A stretch of DNA of 64,000 nucleotides, taken from the NCBI GenBank assembly GCA_014529385.2, contig CM043960.1:29624396-29688395 (forward strand). Reading direction: 5' to 3'. A program made the position numbers and the translations under genes. The notes beneath the pieces were generated by a model that saw only the letters and a list, made by a program, of their open reading frames with translations, did no database searches and was not told the DNA's origin. Shown piece by piece: positions 22,041-35,048 of the stretch (position 1 is its first letter; every line of letters begins with the position of its first letter). The stretch is from Adiantum capillus-veneris. Lineage: Eukaryota; Streptophyta; Polypodiopsida; Polypodiales; Pteridaceae.

Positions 22041-23349
22041 TTGACTTGGATGTGCTCTTTGGATAGTAGCACTTGGTTGATTTTCTTTGGCTTCTTCTTG
22101 ATGCTTTTTTGTGATGGAAACTTTGGTTGGTAAACTTTTTGCTTTGGTTTCCATTGCATTGTTGATGATGCGGCTCTTGATGTAGAGGCTTCATGGGAAG
22201 TTTGATGGAGGCTCGTTGAAGGTAAAGTCATCTTGAAAGTTTGATATACTTCAGTGTTTACCTTTGCTTTACCTTTTTTTGCTATTCTTGGTTGCTCCTT
22301 TTTTGCATTGACTTGAGGTGCTTTTGGGGCTTTTGATGGTGTTTTTGTTGAAGATTTTCCTTGTGGTTGAAAGAAGATGTTCCTCCATCTTTCTGTCAAG
22401 ACCAGACTCTCTTTGATGTGATGGGAGTCGATTATGTGGAAAGTATCCTTATACTCCCCGGTACTCAACTTGCGTACAGCTTCTGCCACTCTGAAGCTAG
22501 GAATTGGCATTTTTGAACTTGTGTACACGATCTTCTCTAGCTCTTTGATTGGTGGCTTTCCCATCATGATCCACGTTCCATAAGTCATTAGATTCTTTGT
22601 TGCTTCTGGATCTATCACAACTGAACATGTGATTTTTGAGTCCTGTTTCTCTACATATGCTGAATTTGATCATTGTAGGAGATAATCGATCTTCTTCTTT
22701 GTCCTTGTTCTTCTTTTGATCTTGCATTTTTTGAACATTTGATGTTGAATTTGGAAACTTTTTTCCTTCGTCTGCTTTCGTTTGCACTTTTTTTGTAGTC
22801 GATTTCTTTGAAATAGCTTTTGTCGATTCTTCAGGTATGTCAATGATGACATATTCTCGTGGTTGCTCTGCTTCCTTCATTTGCACTTTGGCATCATGCT
22901 CCATGGTGTAGCTATTTGTCTCACATTTTCTGCTTTCACACTCACAAACCTCGTTAGCTTCTTCAACACCTTTATTGTAAACAAAGGAGTTATATCCTAG
23001 CCATCTTCATCACAAAATTTGGTGTATGTCACCTCATTTATGCAAACATCAAGAGTCGCCAGTATTTGATCCCATCCAAAGGGTTCAAATAACTCCTTTG
23101 GTTCCTTAATGTAAGCTTCATCTCTACTGAACGCTCTAGGATGCAATCTTCCTTTCTAAGACTTCCATTCTCAGGAGCTCCGTACATCCAAATATGCGCT
23201 TTGCTTTTGAAATCAGTTGTGGAGTTTAATTCTTCCCCCGGGGTTCGTTCTACATCTTTATAACTATGATCTTTGACACAAATTTTTGTAGTAATTTTTT
23301 TGTGTCTCAAGTAGATATAGTCATAGCCCCAATCTTGTACCATTTTGAG

Positions 23350-23793
23350 CTATCGCATGAATGGTATACCCAATATTATGTCAAAGTTGTTGCTCTTGTC
23401 AAAATTCATTATGGCAAAAGTGTGCTCGTACTCTATGCCACATGAGCATACAATGATTTGTTCTAATATTCCTATCGGTTTCTCCACGTATCCATCCGCT
23501 AATTGTAGTTTCATTTGAGTTTTCATAGGAACGGGCTTTCCCCATTTTTTCCATATTTCTTTGGTTGCAATGGCAATCCCTACCCCACTATCTAATATAG
23601 CAACCATATTTACTCCTCTGTACTCAAGTGGTAAGGTGGTGTTTCCTTCTTCTCCTTCACAGAAGTCACCCACCTTATTTACTGGTATTGGCTTTGTCTG
23701 TGGTTTCTTAGGCGAGGTGTCATCCATGTTTTTGTCCGCAAGTTGGTCATGTGAAGGGATTTTTAACCCCATGTTTTCCAGGTTTTTGCCCAT
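23350..23793 (-). pseudogene. Retropepsin-like protease region of family B
   Basis: The region shows the retropepsin pair of motifs: AILDSGVGIAIATKEIW (catalytic Asp-Ser-Gly) and FDIILGIPFMR (the ILG turn). An Asp-rich linker lies upstream. In related elements this enzyme cuts the gag-pol precursor. No reverse transcriptase follows. Confidence 0.6.
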
Positions 23794-24603
23794 TTAGCCC
23801 CATAGATGTGGTCTAATTTTTAGTAGTTCTAAGAGATAAAGTGTGTATTGTATAGGACAAGACATCAATTCATGTAAGCTCTTGGTATCCATCATTTTTG
23901 GTGTTGCTTTCCATTGATAAGGTACCATTTTAACCTCCGGTTTTGTTTCGAGTTCTCCTATGAAAGATGGCAAAGTCTTTAGAGAGCATGGTTTACTCTC
24001 TTCAGATGCGCCAAACCCGACATCCCCATATAGAGATTGCATAACTCCTGGGAAAAACTCGTGATCCATGTTTATCTTAGGGATAGGTGCTAATTGTAAA
24101 GTAGCACTACCATCTTTTTGGTTTCTGATCGATTCCCACAAGGATTGTGGCTACGGTTCTTCTACCTCCGGAATAGGCATCACTACTTGTGAGCCCACCC
24201 CATCAGTGATATTGGCTACTTCCCTTGTATCTAAAGGTGCCTCAACTCCTAGCTCTTCCTCTTTGTTTACAATACACGACTTTACAATTCTTGAATCTTT
24301 TTGCGAATTAGCAACTCCATTTTTGGAGCATCTGGAACTGGTTTAAGAACTTGGGCCTTCTGGATGAGCTCCTTGCACATTTGCAACCTCTCTTTTTCAT
24401 ATATCCTCATGGGTTTGGTTGGTCTTTAACCTAGCATCATAAGATTTCAAGATCGCATCCAAAGGTTCAAAGACTTTGTCGACCAAGACTGAACCTCTCG
24501 AGTTAGTTTTTGACTCTTTATTTCCCTTTTTGTTTTTGTTCCTTTCTTGCTCTTGTCTAAGCTTCTCTCATGTTTGATTCAATTTAGTTTCAAAACAGCT
24601 TTC

Positions 24604-25113
24604 TTATGTAACCTCTTCGCTTTCTTTTTGTCTCGTTTGGCTTTCAAAGATTTTCTTCCTGTTCTCATTAATATGTTTTCGAATCCTAGGGGGCAATGTG
24701 GGTTCCTCCACAATGATTGCGTTTTTAGCAGCTTCTTGAGCTCGAGCTCGAGTCATCACCTTTAAAGGAATTGAAAGCTCTACCTCGAATCCACTTGAGG
24801 AAGGCATTATGCCTACAACGTTCATTGTTGCTTTCCCCTTGCAGTTTGGATTTTTAGCACAGTGTTGGAGTAGATGGTCTATCCCACAACATTTACAAAA
24901 TACAAATAATTTGATTTGCGGACCCTTGTTTGGAGAACTTTGTGCCCAATGATCACCTCCACATTCATAGCATGGACCTTCTTGTTTCATAGCTGGGGAT
25001 CCATCCGATGGTTTTTGTTGCCTTGTGAGGATGTTCTTTGAACCATACTCATGATTCGCTATGAACATGAGCGTATTTGCATCGGAGTATTGATTTCTCA
25101 TGGGTTGTGGCAC
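24604..25113 (-). pseudogene. Nucleocapsid (zinc-knuckle) region of family B
   Basis: One knuckle of CX2CX4HX4C style (CYECGGDHW...) and a second (CKCCGIDHLLQHC) are followed by NPNCKGKATMNVV and a basic tail. The same two-knuckle block with a similar NPSKGAKTTLNML sequence follows the plus-strand F LTR at 63.3-63.75 kb. This shows common ancestry of the gag regions. Confidence 0.65.
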
Positions 25114-25369
25114 ATACGTTGGTTGAGCATAGTTGACTACTACTCTACCATCATTTAGAAGAGGTGGTTGTTCCCTAGCACATGTTGCAGTTTTGGTTGA
25201 GTGTTACACCATGGAGTGGGATAATCCCCTCCACAAGTATTACATCTCCTCAATTGAGGTTGTCGTACATTCAAGTTTTGTTTGTAGCCTTGGTTTGTTC
25301 TTCTAATCACCCCCTCGACCACTTGATCAATGGTTGGTTCCCAAGGAGTTTGAACATCCTTCTTTGTTG

Positions 25370-26064
25370 TTAATTTTCTCTTCGAAGATGAGGCACTACT
25401 AGTTGTGTTGTCTGTATCTTTTGTACCTCTCCGTAGGTTTTACAATCGTCAACTAGATATAGAGCTCCTCTAGTGCCTTGCTCAAACGTTGTGCATCCTT
25501 TTAGATGCAGGTCCTTTTTTAGAGCTTCATTCCTCAAGCCCTCTATAAAGAGAACTGATAGCCTCTCATCTTGCAGTAGCTCTCTCATAGGACATCTCTC
25601 GATGTATTGTTTGAAGCGAAGCAGAGATTCCTTCACCTTTTCGTCCTTTTTTTGTTGAAAGCGTAGATTTGGGACACCGTGTTATGTTTGATTTCCCTTT
25701 TCAAGAACTCCTCCGTGAATTCTTACAAGAGTTGTGCTATGTTGGAAAAATCATCTCTATTTAGTGGTTGGAACCAACTCAAAACCGTCCCTTCTAATGT
25801 TAACCCAAATCCCTCATGCTGAGTATGGAAATCCGCAATCTGTTCAGCTCTCAAAACTTGTTTGAAGAGTGAGGCATGAGCATATGGATCCCCTGTCCCA
25901 CTGTACTTTGTCTTGACACATTGAGCCACTTGATATGGTCTAAATCGTTGTGGTTCAGTCACCAGTCTAACCAATTCGTGGTGTTGTGGAAAGATGTCTC
26001 TCGCTCTCTCCTCTCGTCTTGGAGAAAATCCCGGTGGAATCCTCTCTGATGTGTGTTCTGACAT
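25370..26064 (-). pseudogene. Gag region of family B
   Basis: The minus-strand product begins MSEHTSERIPPGFS. It contains a Retrotrans_gag-type pattern (VKTKYSGTGDPYAHASLFKQ, GTVLSWFQPLN, then LRFKQYIERCP and LSVLFIEGLR further on). This is the capsid region of Ty3/gypsy elements. Matches are by motif layout only. Broken. Confidence 0.6.
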
Positions 26065-26112
26065 AATTTTTGACTGAAAGTAAGTAGAGATCGAAGCACC
26101 TTTGTATGTATA

Positions 26113-26330
26113 TCATTCTAAGTCAATTGGATTGACAAGTTTGTACTCTCTTCCGTACTTATCTACCATCAAAACTTGCACTTCATGGGCATCTATATAC
26201 GTGAATGTATAGAGGTTCTTGTGGAATGTCAACTCTCTAGCATAGGGCTCTACACACTTGTAGAAGATATATGGATCTCCATTTGTGAACCTATACAAGA
26301 CCTCATGAGTGTAATCCGTAAGAACTTGCA
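26113..26330 (-). CDS. Unrecognised short ORF upstream of the family B gag
   Basis: On the minus strand about 65 codons read LYRFTNGDPYIFYKC and on to YKLVNPIDLE, ending ~50 bp before the gag start. Composition is protein-like, rich in aromatic and charged residues, unlike the adjacent microsatellite translation. It may be the C-terminal end of an upstream open frame in the B leader or an older exon fragment. Its upstream side runs into a CT tract, so a true start cannot be chosen. Function unknown. Confidence 0.3.
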
Positions 26331-26345
26331 TGGCAATGATGGCAC

Positions 26346-26394
<49 letters not shown>

Positions 26395-26494
26395 ATGATG
26401 GAACATTATAACTAGACAATGACCAGTTATAATCTGCATCATTGGCACACTATAACTCGTAATCCGTAAGAACTTGAACTGGCAATGATGGCAC

Positions 26495-26542
<48 letters not shown>

Positions 26543-26565
26543 CACACACACACACACACACACGT

Positions 26566-26610
<45 letters not shown>

Positions 26611-26611
26611 T

Positions 26612-26642
<31 letters not shown>
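26307..26642 (+). repeat. Duplicated 150-bp unit with (CT)n and (AC)n tracts
   Basis: The block GTAATCCGTAAGAACTTG...GGCAATGATGGCACAATT precedes a CT tract at 26350-26391 and again at 26499-26539, a period of about 150 bp. The second CT tract passes into about 100 bp of AC repeats (26541-26642) broken by ACGTGC steps, which favours Z-DNA. Confidence 0.9.
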
Positions 26643-26644
<2 letters not shown>

Positions 26645-26659
26645 ATTGCATGTGTCATT

Positions 26660-28714
26660 ACTCATGCTTCACTACAAAAAAATGGACTGAAAGAGCATGT
26701 CTTTATATTAAAAAAAACCCTGTTTATTACCATTACATCTCAATTAACCCTTCCATTACATGATCACACAGGCAGCTGTCACAATAGTAACAAATGTTTG
26801 AACGCTCGGCCAAAGGTAAGATACGGTTAACTAAAATCACTCCTAACTCCCTAGTGTGGGGTGTTTGTTAAAATATCCTCGTAAGGGTAGGCCAAAATGG
26901 GGATACAAATATATTTTATGATGTGGTAGAAACTGAGCTAGCAAAAATAACCGTTTGGAAAACCCATGCTTTAGTAAATGTCCCACATAATAATATTGTG
27001 GCCCTAACCCTAGGGCTTCCTTTACGATCACCAGATAGATATTGTTCCTGAAGTGTTCCTTACCCCAAAGGGTCACCCGTGTTACTCTTTTTTGATATGT
27101 CAACCATTTAGTCTGCGCAACTGATGTGCCCAATTGAGGGAATAGAAGACGTTCATAACGGAGTATGGTGTTTTGACGGATGGACTCTCTTGACTGCTGC
27201 AGATGAGCAAAAGATATCGCTATTACCTATTCTTGAATATAAGCCATAATTGATGAATTATAAAGACACAGCTTAAGACAACCTATTACAGAAACTTGTA
27301 AACTGTGAATTAGTTTAGAAATGCCCAAGGCGGTTATAGTGCACTATAAGATATAACATGCCTGTCTTATATAGACCCATACTGCAACCACGAGTCTGTG
27401 GGTATCCATACTAAAGGCCCTCCTTATGTGCCCTACCTGATTGAATCCTATAAACACTTTAACTTGTCCTTTGTGTTATGACATTTGTTTCTCCTAGGAA
27501 CATACCCTTTTGGCCTTCCTACCGATTTTAGTCTCTTAGAAAATGTCGGTAATATCAATAATTTTTCAAACCTTCCAATGTCGGAGTCTTTACCTCACAG
27601 AAGTTTTTGAGCAGTGCATCGACTTTAGTCTTAAGTGTCCAAATTAGATACTGTTACTCAGTTACTATTGCTCTAATTTTACCACTAGCATTAAAAAATT
27701 ATGGGATTCATTATTGCCTCCTTTGTGTAATTACTCAAATAGGTTTTATTTATTGCCTATAAACCCTAAACTTTTTTATCTCCTGGATGGCGTGTTCTTA
27801 CTTATTGCCTTACCACCTGTAAACAGTAACCCTGCCCTATCTTTTGCTCTATCGCATGCTACCTTCTGCTTAGGAATAATGCGCATACTGTCTCGTGGCT
27901 TCTGCGTTCACAGTTTAAAGATCTTGTGTGATTCAAATCCCCGGAGACCCGGGCTATAAGAGATACCATGATGGCAGGGACTGCTAGATATTATCGAGTC
28001 CCATCACCTACAGTTGGAATTCGTCTTCTATAAATCCCACACTGATGTGGTTGAGGTGAGTACTAGACTCACTTAGCAATTGTAATTTTGTATTTGTGCA
28101 TTCTAATTTACAAAGAGTGGGGACTGTAACATGCCTAAAGTTAAACAGAAAGCTGTGGTGGAGTTGTCTTCTCCTCCGAGTCTACAAGTGCTTTATTTTT
28201 TGATAGTGGTTATCGTTCTACTAGCTGTTAAGATGAGGCTGAGTTGATTCAGTTAAGTGTAATATAATTGGATTAAATTGATGTTTGCTAGGGTTTTAAA
28301 CTGCCGCTCACTAGACTGCTTTATAATCATACTGAGGTCTTGACTCTAGGCGATGAGTTGTCGCTGTAATCCATAATAAGGTAGCTCATTGATTGATTAA
28401 ATTATGAGTACTGATGTACTGCCAGTTTTTGAAACAAAGCTAACAAACATCATGGCTTTTTTGAGCAGGACTGGTATGTTTATTAAGAATATGAAATACT
28501 TGGGTAAATAATCAAATCTTGATATATTAAACACTGGCCAAATGGACATATGTAATATCGAACATATTACTCAGGTTCGGGGGTTTTTTTCACTAAATGT
28601 TCTTAGAAAATAGGAAGATCACTGTCAATAGATGACTAGTTTCTGAAATGCTGCCATACCTTGAAATGATTTAATGTGGTTGAAAAGCATTACTTACCCT
28701 AAAAGATGTAATAT
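26660..28714. other. No recognised gene; AT-rich spacer
   Basis: No supported coding region, element terminus or RNA gene. A TCTATAAATC box at 28027 and a 38-codon ATG frame at 28131-28247 are present but are not enough to call a gene. Confidence 0.45.
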
Positions 28715-30290
28715 ATATTAAGCTTGTTCTCCTTTACCTTATTACATCACCTTCCCGTAAGATTTCTAGCCTTGTTTGTGGCTCACCACTTGCATAGCTT
28801 GTTGACCTTTGATTGCTGGTTACTGCATTATTGGTTATGGTTAGGGACCTACGATATACAAAAATCTAAGCTTCACTCTTTTAAGCTTGCCTATTATGTG
28901 CTCATATTGTATTACATTTCAGTATGTACGAGGATGAGCACTTACCCGCATGATGTGGCTACAAATAGAATAAACTGGTATCTCCAGCTAGTGTTAGGTA
29001 TCCTAATTGGGTTAATGGTGTAATAGATATTCTCAAGTATATGAGGTGGCATCAACAATACTCTTACTGGTCCCTGCTTTTTTAGCATTACTCTAGCTTT
29101 TCTCTAGTGTTTTCTGTGTCGGATTTTGGGTTAATGCTTTTTTATTGCTTATACATGCCAGGTTGGTTTTGATTTAGAGTTTTTTTCACTATGGTTAACA
29201 CTTCCAATACAATTTTTTTTCCATAACTAGAAGAATGAAATTGTCACTTTTTTTCTAAATAAAGAGGAAGGAATAAATTTGTAATACATGTTAGAGTGGC
29301 ATAAAATGGAAGTTCTAACAGGCTGTGTAAATTATATAACGGACATGACATGAGTTAAAAGACAACAAGATTTGATGATGGCAGTTAACATGTTTGAATC
29401 AACTCGCAAAGCATAAAAGGAAAATTGCGAATACCAGACCTACTGGCTATAAATTTCCCTGGTTGTTTTTGCTGGTTTCCTGAGACCTGAACATAATTGT
29501 GTCGATTTTCTTTACATTTGAGCTTGATAATTTTTTCCTTCTTACATCACCTAATCGTAAGTTTTCTAGTTTCCTTTGGGCTCACCACTTGCATGGCTTA
29601 CTGACTTATGATATGGCTACAGCTTGCTTGGTTAATGTTTGGACTCTCTGGTTTACAATAAATCTATGTTTTACTCTTTTAAGCTTGCCTATATTTGCTC
29701 ACATTTTATTTCATTTTAGTGGGTAGGAGGATGATCACGTACCCGCATGATACGGCCACATTGAGTATAAATTGGATATTTCCAGCTGATATTATATATC
29801 CTATTTAGGTTGATGGTTTGATAGGCATTTTCTAGTGTAAGAGAGATTGTCGACCATGCTCGTGCCGGTCCTTGCTTTTTAGCTTTACTTTATTTTCTCT
29901 GGTGTTTTCTAAGATGGTTTTGGGTTATTGCTTTACTTAGTGCTTTGACTTGCTAGGCTAGCTGTTGCACTGTGAACAGACACTTTCAATACATAATCTT
30001 TTCCATACCTAGAAAAATGAAACTGACGTTTTTTTTTTTTTCAAAGAAGGAAGGAATTTGTAAATATAGTTAACATGGGATAAAATGGAAGTTTTAATGT
30101 GATGTGTAAAATAAGTGTTGGACATGACATAAGTTAAGAGACAGCGGGATTTGAAGATGGTAGTTCATTGTATCAGATCGCAAATCATAAATGGAAAATT
30201 GAAAATGCCAGACATACTGGTGTGACTCCTTTGGTCATTTTTGGCTGGCCTCCAGTGTCTTGAACATGATAGTGTCGGTGCTTTCTGTAA
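28715..30290. repeat. Old ~790-bp tandem duplication, non-coding
   Basis: Two diverged copies (about 28715-29510 and 29515-30290) share ordered blocks: CTCACCACTTGCAT, AAGCTTGCCTAT, TACCCGCATGAT, GACATGA-TTAA and a TACTGG...TGAACAT-AT block. No reading frame is conserved between copies. The duplication is old given the many differences. Confidence 0.65.
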
Positions 30291-30893
30291 GGACATCACC
30301 ATAGAAAGAAAAAAAAATTATTGCTTTGCTACAGTAAACGTCTAGGCTTGGTTAAATGAAATAAAATCTGGGTATGACATGGTTCATGTGTAACTAGGCG
30401 ATACTCTTAACACTTCTTGAGATTTGTTGAAATTGATTAGTTTTAAAAAAATTGATACCTAATATAAGACGTTGGGTCTCAAGCCAACATGTGCTTGATT
30501 ATTGGAAAAGTTCTCCCAATAAGAGTTTAGAAAGGGTTGGTTGAATGGAACTAAATTTTTCAATAAAATAAAGACTCTGGAAAATTTTGAAAAATCGAGA
30601 AATATTTTGATAAATGGAGCATGTATCTCAATGTCTAAGAAAGATTTGCAAAATGCCAAAGAATTTTGTATAATAAGAATTTGGAAAATTTACTTTCTCT
30701 CACTTTTTACAAATTACAGCATAAGAACAGTTGGTTTTTTCATTGGGACATGGATAACAACTGGGATGCCCATGCATCACCTGTACACAGTAACAATTGC
30801 TAACTGAGCGTTTTCTTGTTTACTATGGGTGTAGGTGAGGGCTACCTTCTTTTATAAAAACAAATGTTCGACGTGGTTGATGACATGTGGATT

Positions 30894-31783
30894 AGCTTTT
30901 ACCTTAAAGCAGTATCACCCCTAAATTGGGATTACTTTTTCCCTTATCAGACTTTGTTCTCTTCATTACCTTGTACAAAAATTTATTTTCAACAACAAAT
31001 GAATTATTGTATAATTCCATTGTATTTAACTAGAATTTCTGGTCTGTGAATAGGTTCTGTTCTTTTGCGTATATGTATATATTTAGAACTGCTACACACA
31101 CAATAAACGCAAAAGAGAGATTGACTTGTCTTTCTCTCTCAGACTTTGGTTCTAGGTCTTAGCACCTGCTATAGTATAATTTATTATATTATAATAGGCA
31201 GGGATGCTATCACACAGTCGTAGTGGTCCCCGTTGACCTGACTGGTGAAAGGTTGCTAGCACTACCAATCTATTCTAATTATTCTCGTTCTCTCTTTCTA
31301 ATGACCTTTTTGCCTTGACTTTTCACTATTTTATATATTTCTGTACACCAGGATACTCGAAACTCACAGCAAGAATGAAGGTTTGCTTTGACCCAGTAAA
31401 AAGGGCTCTGATCTTGGAGAAATTACGACTTGCTAGAGAATTAGAGATTGTCTTTCCAAATATCTCACTTAGGATTAGGCCCTATCTTCATAGGGCTGTA
31501 AAACTCAAAAAGAAGTTACTCTCTGTATAATTAATGTTGGTCTGACTACTCGTCTCATCAAAAAGATTTTAATCTAACTTTTATTATTAAAATCTTTGCA
31601 GATTATTTCCCTTTCCCAAGGTCTTACCCTCCCAATGGATCCTCTCTCCTTTTCTTCTCTACTAGTGCTGAAATGTATCTAAGATAGCGAAGCTTCAGCT
31701 TTAATTATTGACGCCTCAAAAGATTCTAGTCTGTCACTTGTCCAACGTATTTCATTTGACCAATGGGTGAAAGTTCTCGCTCT
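30894..31783 (+). repeat. Left ~890-bp direct repeat flanking the Penelope-like element
   Basis: Matches 35625-36509 with few differences from AGCTTTTACCTT to CTCGCTCT. It contains AT-rich promoter-like sequence (GTATATGTATATAT, about 31070), a short ORF at 31315-31530 (MKVCFDPVKRALILEKLRL...), then a stretch with a consensus branch site (CTAAC) and pyrimidine-rich acceptor ending in GCAG (about 31601), and the start of another short frame (MDPLSFSSLLV, 31636). This is either a pseudo-LTR of the kind known in Penelope-like elements or a very long duplicated target. Confidence 0.85.
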
Positions 31784-34700
31784 ACAAGGAGGAACTACGA
31801 GGCCTCACGGCCAACCTACCCCTCGAAGACCTTGATTAACTCTCTCTCCCCTTGTCCAAAGCCTTTGGCTCCGCTAATGTGGCTTTTGTATCACGGAATA
31901 GTGCCTTCTCCATGTCTAACCAAAGCGGTATTCTCTCAAGCCCCCCCCCTCACTTTCCCAACCACCTTCGGATCCCTCTCGGCAAACTCCTCCTCCTTCG
32001 CCTTTGCCCCATCCCTAGCCTTGAACCTGCCTATTGATACCCTACCCATTCTTCCCGCCATCAACAAACGCTTGGAATTTGACAAAATTGTTGCCCTTTC
32101 TTCAGCGGAGTTCAAAACCCTTAACCATAAGCTCCACAAAGCCTCTTCACACCTCACTCATTTGCAAGATCTTCTCGCCAACCAAAAAGCCCCCCTTAGT
32201 CTTTGTATGAAGCCTCCCCGCCTCTCCCTAGAGGACTCTCAAGCACAAGCACTTTTTGAGTGCCAAAATAGAAGCTCTTAACATCCAATTCCAATTGGAT
32301 TGCACCCAAGCCTACATTCACGCCCAAGGTATTCTTGTCACCAACCTTCAAAAAAGCTTTGATTGTTACCGTGACATAGTTGAAGAGAGGCTTCTTGACC
32401 TCACCAAGAAACTTGCCTCCATCTCCTTTCCAAGAGTCCAACCCTCGGCTTGGGCCAATCAACTCCTTGCTTGGAAGCTTTCCTAGCTACATGAGTTTGA
32501 TGCTCAACTTCAAAATGCTATCCTCCAAACCCATTTGGCCTCTTCAATGAACGCGGCGGCCCATAATGCAAGGAAGAGGTCTCAAGCTACCATTTTGGTG
32601 GAAGTGGAGTCTCTTCCCAAGGAAGAAACAGTTGGTGAATTGGTGCATCATGAGGTGACCACTCAAATGAAGAATCTTCTCTCACCTCCGCCAAAGAGGC
32701 CTCCTAACCCTAAAAACTCCCATCGTGTAGTCCACAATAAGAAAACCCTCCCTTTGGCAAGAGACTCTCATGAAGAGGGTTTCATCAACCCTTCAAAAAA
32801 CCTAAACCCTCCTCCCTTGGAATCCTCCCTTCCCCCTACACCCCTTGTAAACCACCATTGAGCTCCTCCTCCAAGAAACCCCTTTTTTCTCCTCCCCCTC
32901 TCCCAACCCCACTTATATCCCTCTCCTTTTGAAAACACCTAACTATCCCTTGGGCCCTTCTTCCTCCTCCACCCCTTTCCCTCACCATCCACATCCCCAC
33001 CCAAAGCATAGTCTCCCTTGTATACCTAGAGGGTCAAAAAACTTGCAATGGAGGAAGAAGAAATAGGCTTTGAGCACCCTTCCTCTTGGGTCCACTTGCT
33101 CTTCTCCCATACCCCTCTTTATCCTTATCTTTGGACCCCTCCTCCATGTAACTTCTCTTTTCTCCCCCTCTCTTGCCATAATTATAGAGAAAGGTCCAAA
33201 TATTGGATCCTCCTCACCAACCCCCGTCTCTACAGAATCTTAGCCTTGGGTAAGCAAACACTTTTTACCTTAGAGTATAAGATTACGAACCTCTCCTTTC
33301 ACAATCTAGCCAATCGCTCTATCTCATCCTCGGAGCATAGAGTTTTAGGCCTAGGACTCAATTACATTCCCCCCTCCCCTCCTCCACCTTCTTGTTCTAT
33401 CTTCGGGGCATACTCCAACCTCAAGAGAAGCTTACAACTCAAATTTCAAAGAAGGGCTCCCTCTCTCTCCTTCCTTTTCTCTCCCTAACCCCTCTTGGAA
33501 CCCTCCCTCTCACTCCACCACCTTGAGGCTTGCCTTTGATTGTACTTTATCTTTTTTGAAACGCCTCCTTAATCATTTTTCTCCTTTCCTTTGCAAAACC
33601 CTCTTGTTGAACGCCATCTCTTCTCTAAAAAATGATCATAAAATTTTGATTAAACTGGCCGACAAAAACCTTGGCCCCGTCATTCTCTCACAATCTTGGT
33701 ACACTAAAGAGGCACTACGCCATCTCTTGACCCTCTCACCTACTCTCCCATCGCTACCCCTCCTTTGCCTTTTGTGCAATCCACTCTTTTAGCCATTGTT
33801 ACGAACTTTCATCTCCTACCTTCCAAAGAGAGAGCGTTCATCCTCTCCTCTTCTGATGCCCCTCCCTTGTCCCTTCTTCCTTCTACCTAAAATTCCTACA
33901 CCTGTCCTTGTAGGCCACCCCATTTGTTCCTACAAGGGTTATATCCTAGAAAATGCCTCGAAGTGGCTACATGTGCAACTTTTCCCCATTCTCTTAGCTA
34001 AAAAGCAACACCTCAAGGACTCTCATTCTCTCATCTTAGACTTAGCCTCTATCCCCTTCTCCCCCCATGTCACTCTCTTTACCTTTGATGTTGAATCCTT
34101 GTACCCTAGCATTCCTATCCAGGAGGGGATTAACGCTTTGAAAAGATCTATCCTTGGTTTCTTTCCCTATCCCAAGATCCACTTCATTCTTTCCCTTGCC
34201 TCTCTCATTCTCAACCATCACTACATCTCTTTTAAAGGTAAATTTTGGCATCAGGTCAAAGGAACCGCTATGGGGTCTAATTTTGCGGTAGTGTACGCTT
34301 GTCTTTTTCTTTGCTCTTTGGAAGAAGGCGGGAAACTTTTCTCTTCCCCTTCTCTCCTATACTTTAAGAGGTTCATAGACGACACTTTTGGGGTGTGGGA
34401 AGGCCCCCCCGCCATCCTAGAAAAACACCTCCTTGAGTATGGGCATCCTCTCCAAGAGCATATAAAGATCACCCCCTTCATCTATTCGCAGGAAGCTTTT
34501 ATCTTGGACATACATTTTTTAAACGACCCTCCTTTCTTCTAAGGGGATTTTAGACATGCATTGCCACCAAAAACCTCTTAACTCTTACAACTACATCCCG
34601 TGGCAATCTTGGCACCCCACCCACCAGAAAATTGCCTTTATCTTATCAGAGCTCAAGAGGTATATCATTAGGGAAAACTTGCTTGAGGGCTTTATTTCCA

Positions 34701-35014
34701 TTCGCAACCTTTTATTCCATCGACTGAGGGCCAAAGGATACCCGGTGCCTTTTTTGAAAGCATGTTTTTTGTATGTAACCTATGCATCGAGGCCCTCTCT
34801 CCTTCTTAAGGATAACCACAAGAATGCCCCACCTTCCATTGTCAAAATCCCCTTTTCACCCTTCACCCGCAAACTCAACCTAGCCCGCTCCATTAACCAA
34901 CCTCTTTCTAAGCTTCTTGTAAAAAACTCCGAATTTCCCCTATTTCCAAACCTGTCATTTGTTGGCGTACTGCACATAATCTGGCAATCTTCTCTCCCCC
35001 CCCCCCCCCTTACC

Positions 35015-35048
<34 letters not shown>

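Larger units (their letters stand above)
13547..26100 (-). mobile_element. Family B: minus-strand Ty3/gypsy-like element, probably non-autonomous
   Basis: Excluding the inserted copia copy, this is about 7 kb. Minus-strand order: gag (about 25370-26064), zinc-knuckle region (about 24604-25113), protease (about 23350-23793), a Lys-rich region (about 21950-22900), a Trp-Pro-Lys tail (about 21370-21780), 3' LTR. I find no reverse transcriptase, RNase H or integrase, so mobility would depend on enzymes from elsewhere. The 5' LTR was not found to the right of 26.1 kb. The coding parts are broken in many places (roughly eight or more), suggesting an old copy. The zinc-knuckle segment resembles the gag at 63.3-63.8 kb. 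Confidence 0.6.

Noticed and set aside
26541-26642. AC tract as telomere-like or centromere-like satellite
   Set aside because: It is a simple dinucleotide tract; no TTTAGGG-type units were seen in it or near the Penelope-like element.
27899-27960. tRNA-like box B sequence (GATTCAAATCCCCGG) suggesting a tRNA or SINE
   Set aside because: No matching box A at the right distance and no acceptor/anticodon stem pairing could be laid out.
28131-28247. 38-codon ATG frame (MPKVKQKAVVEL...) after a TATAAAT box
   Set aside because: Too short, no homology, no splice signal in a supportive position; could easily be chance in AT-rich DNA.
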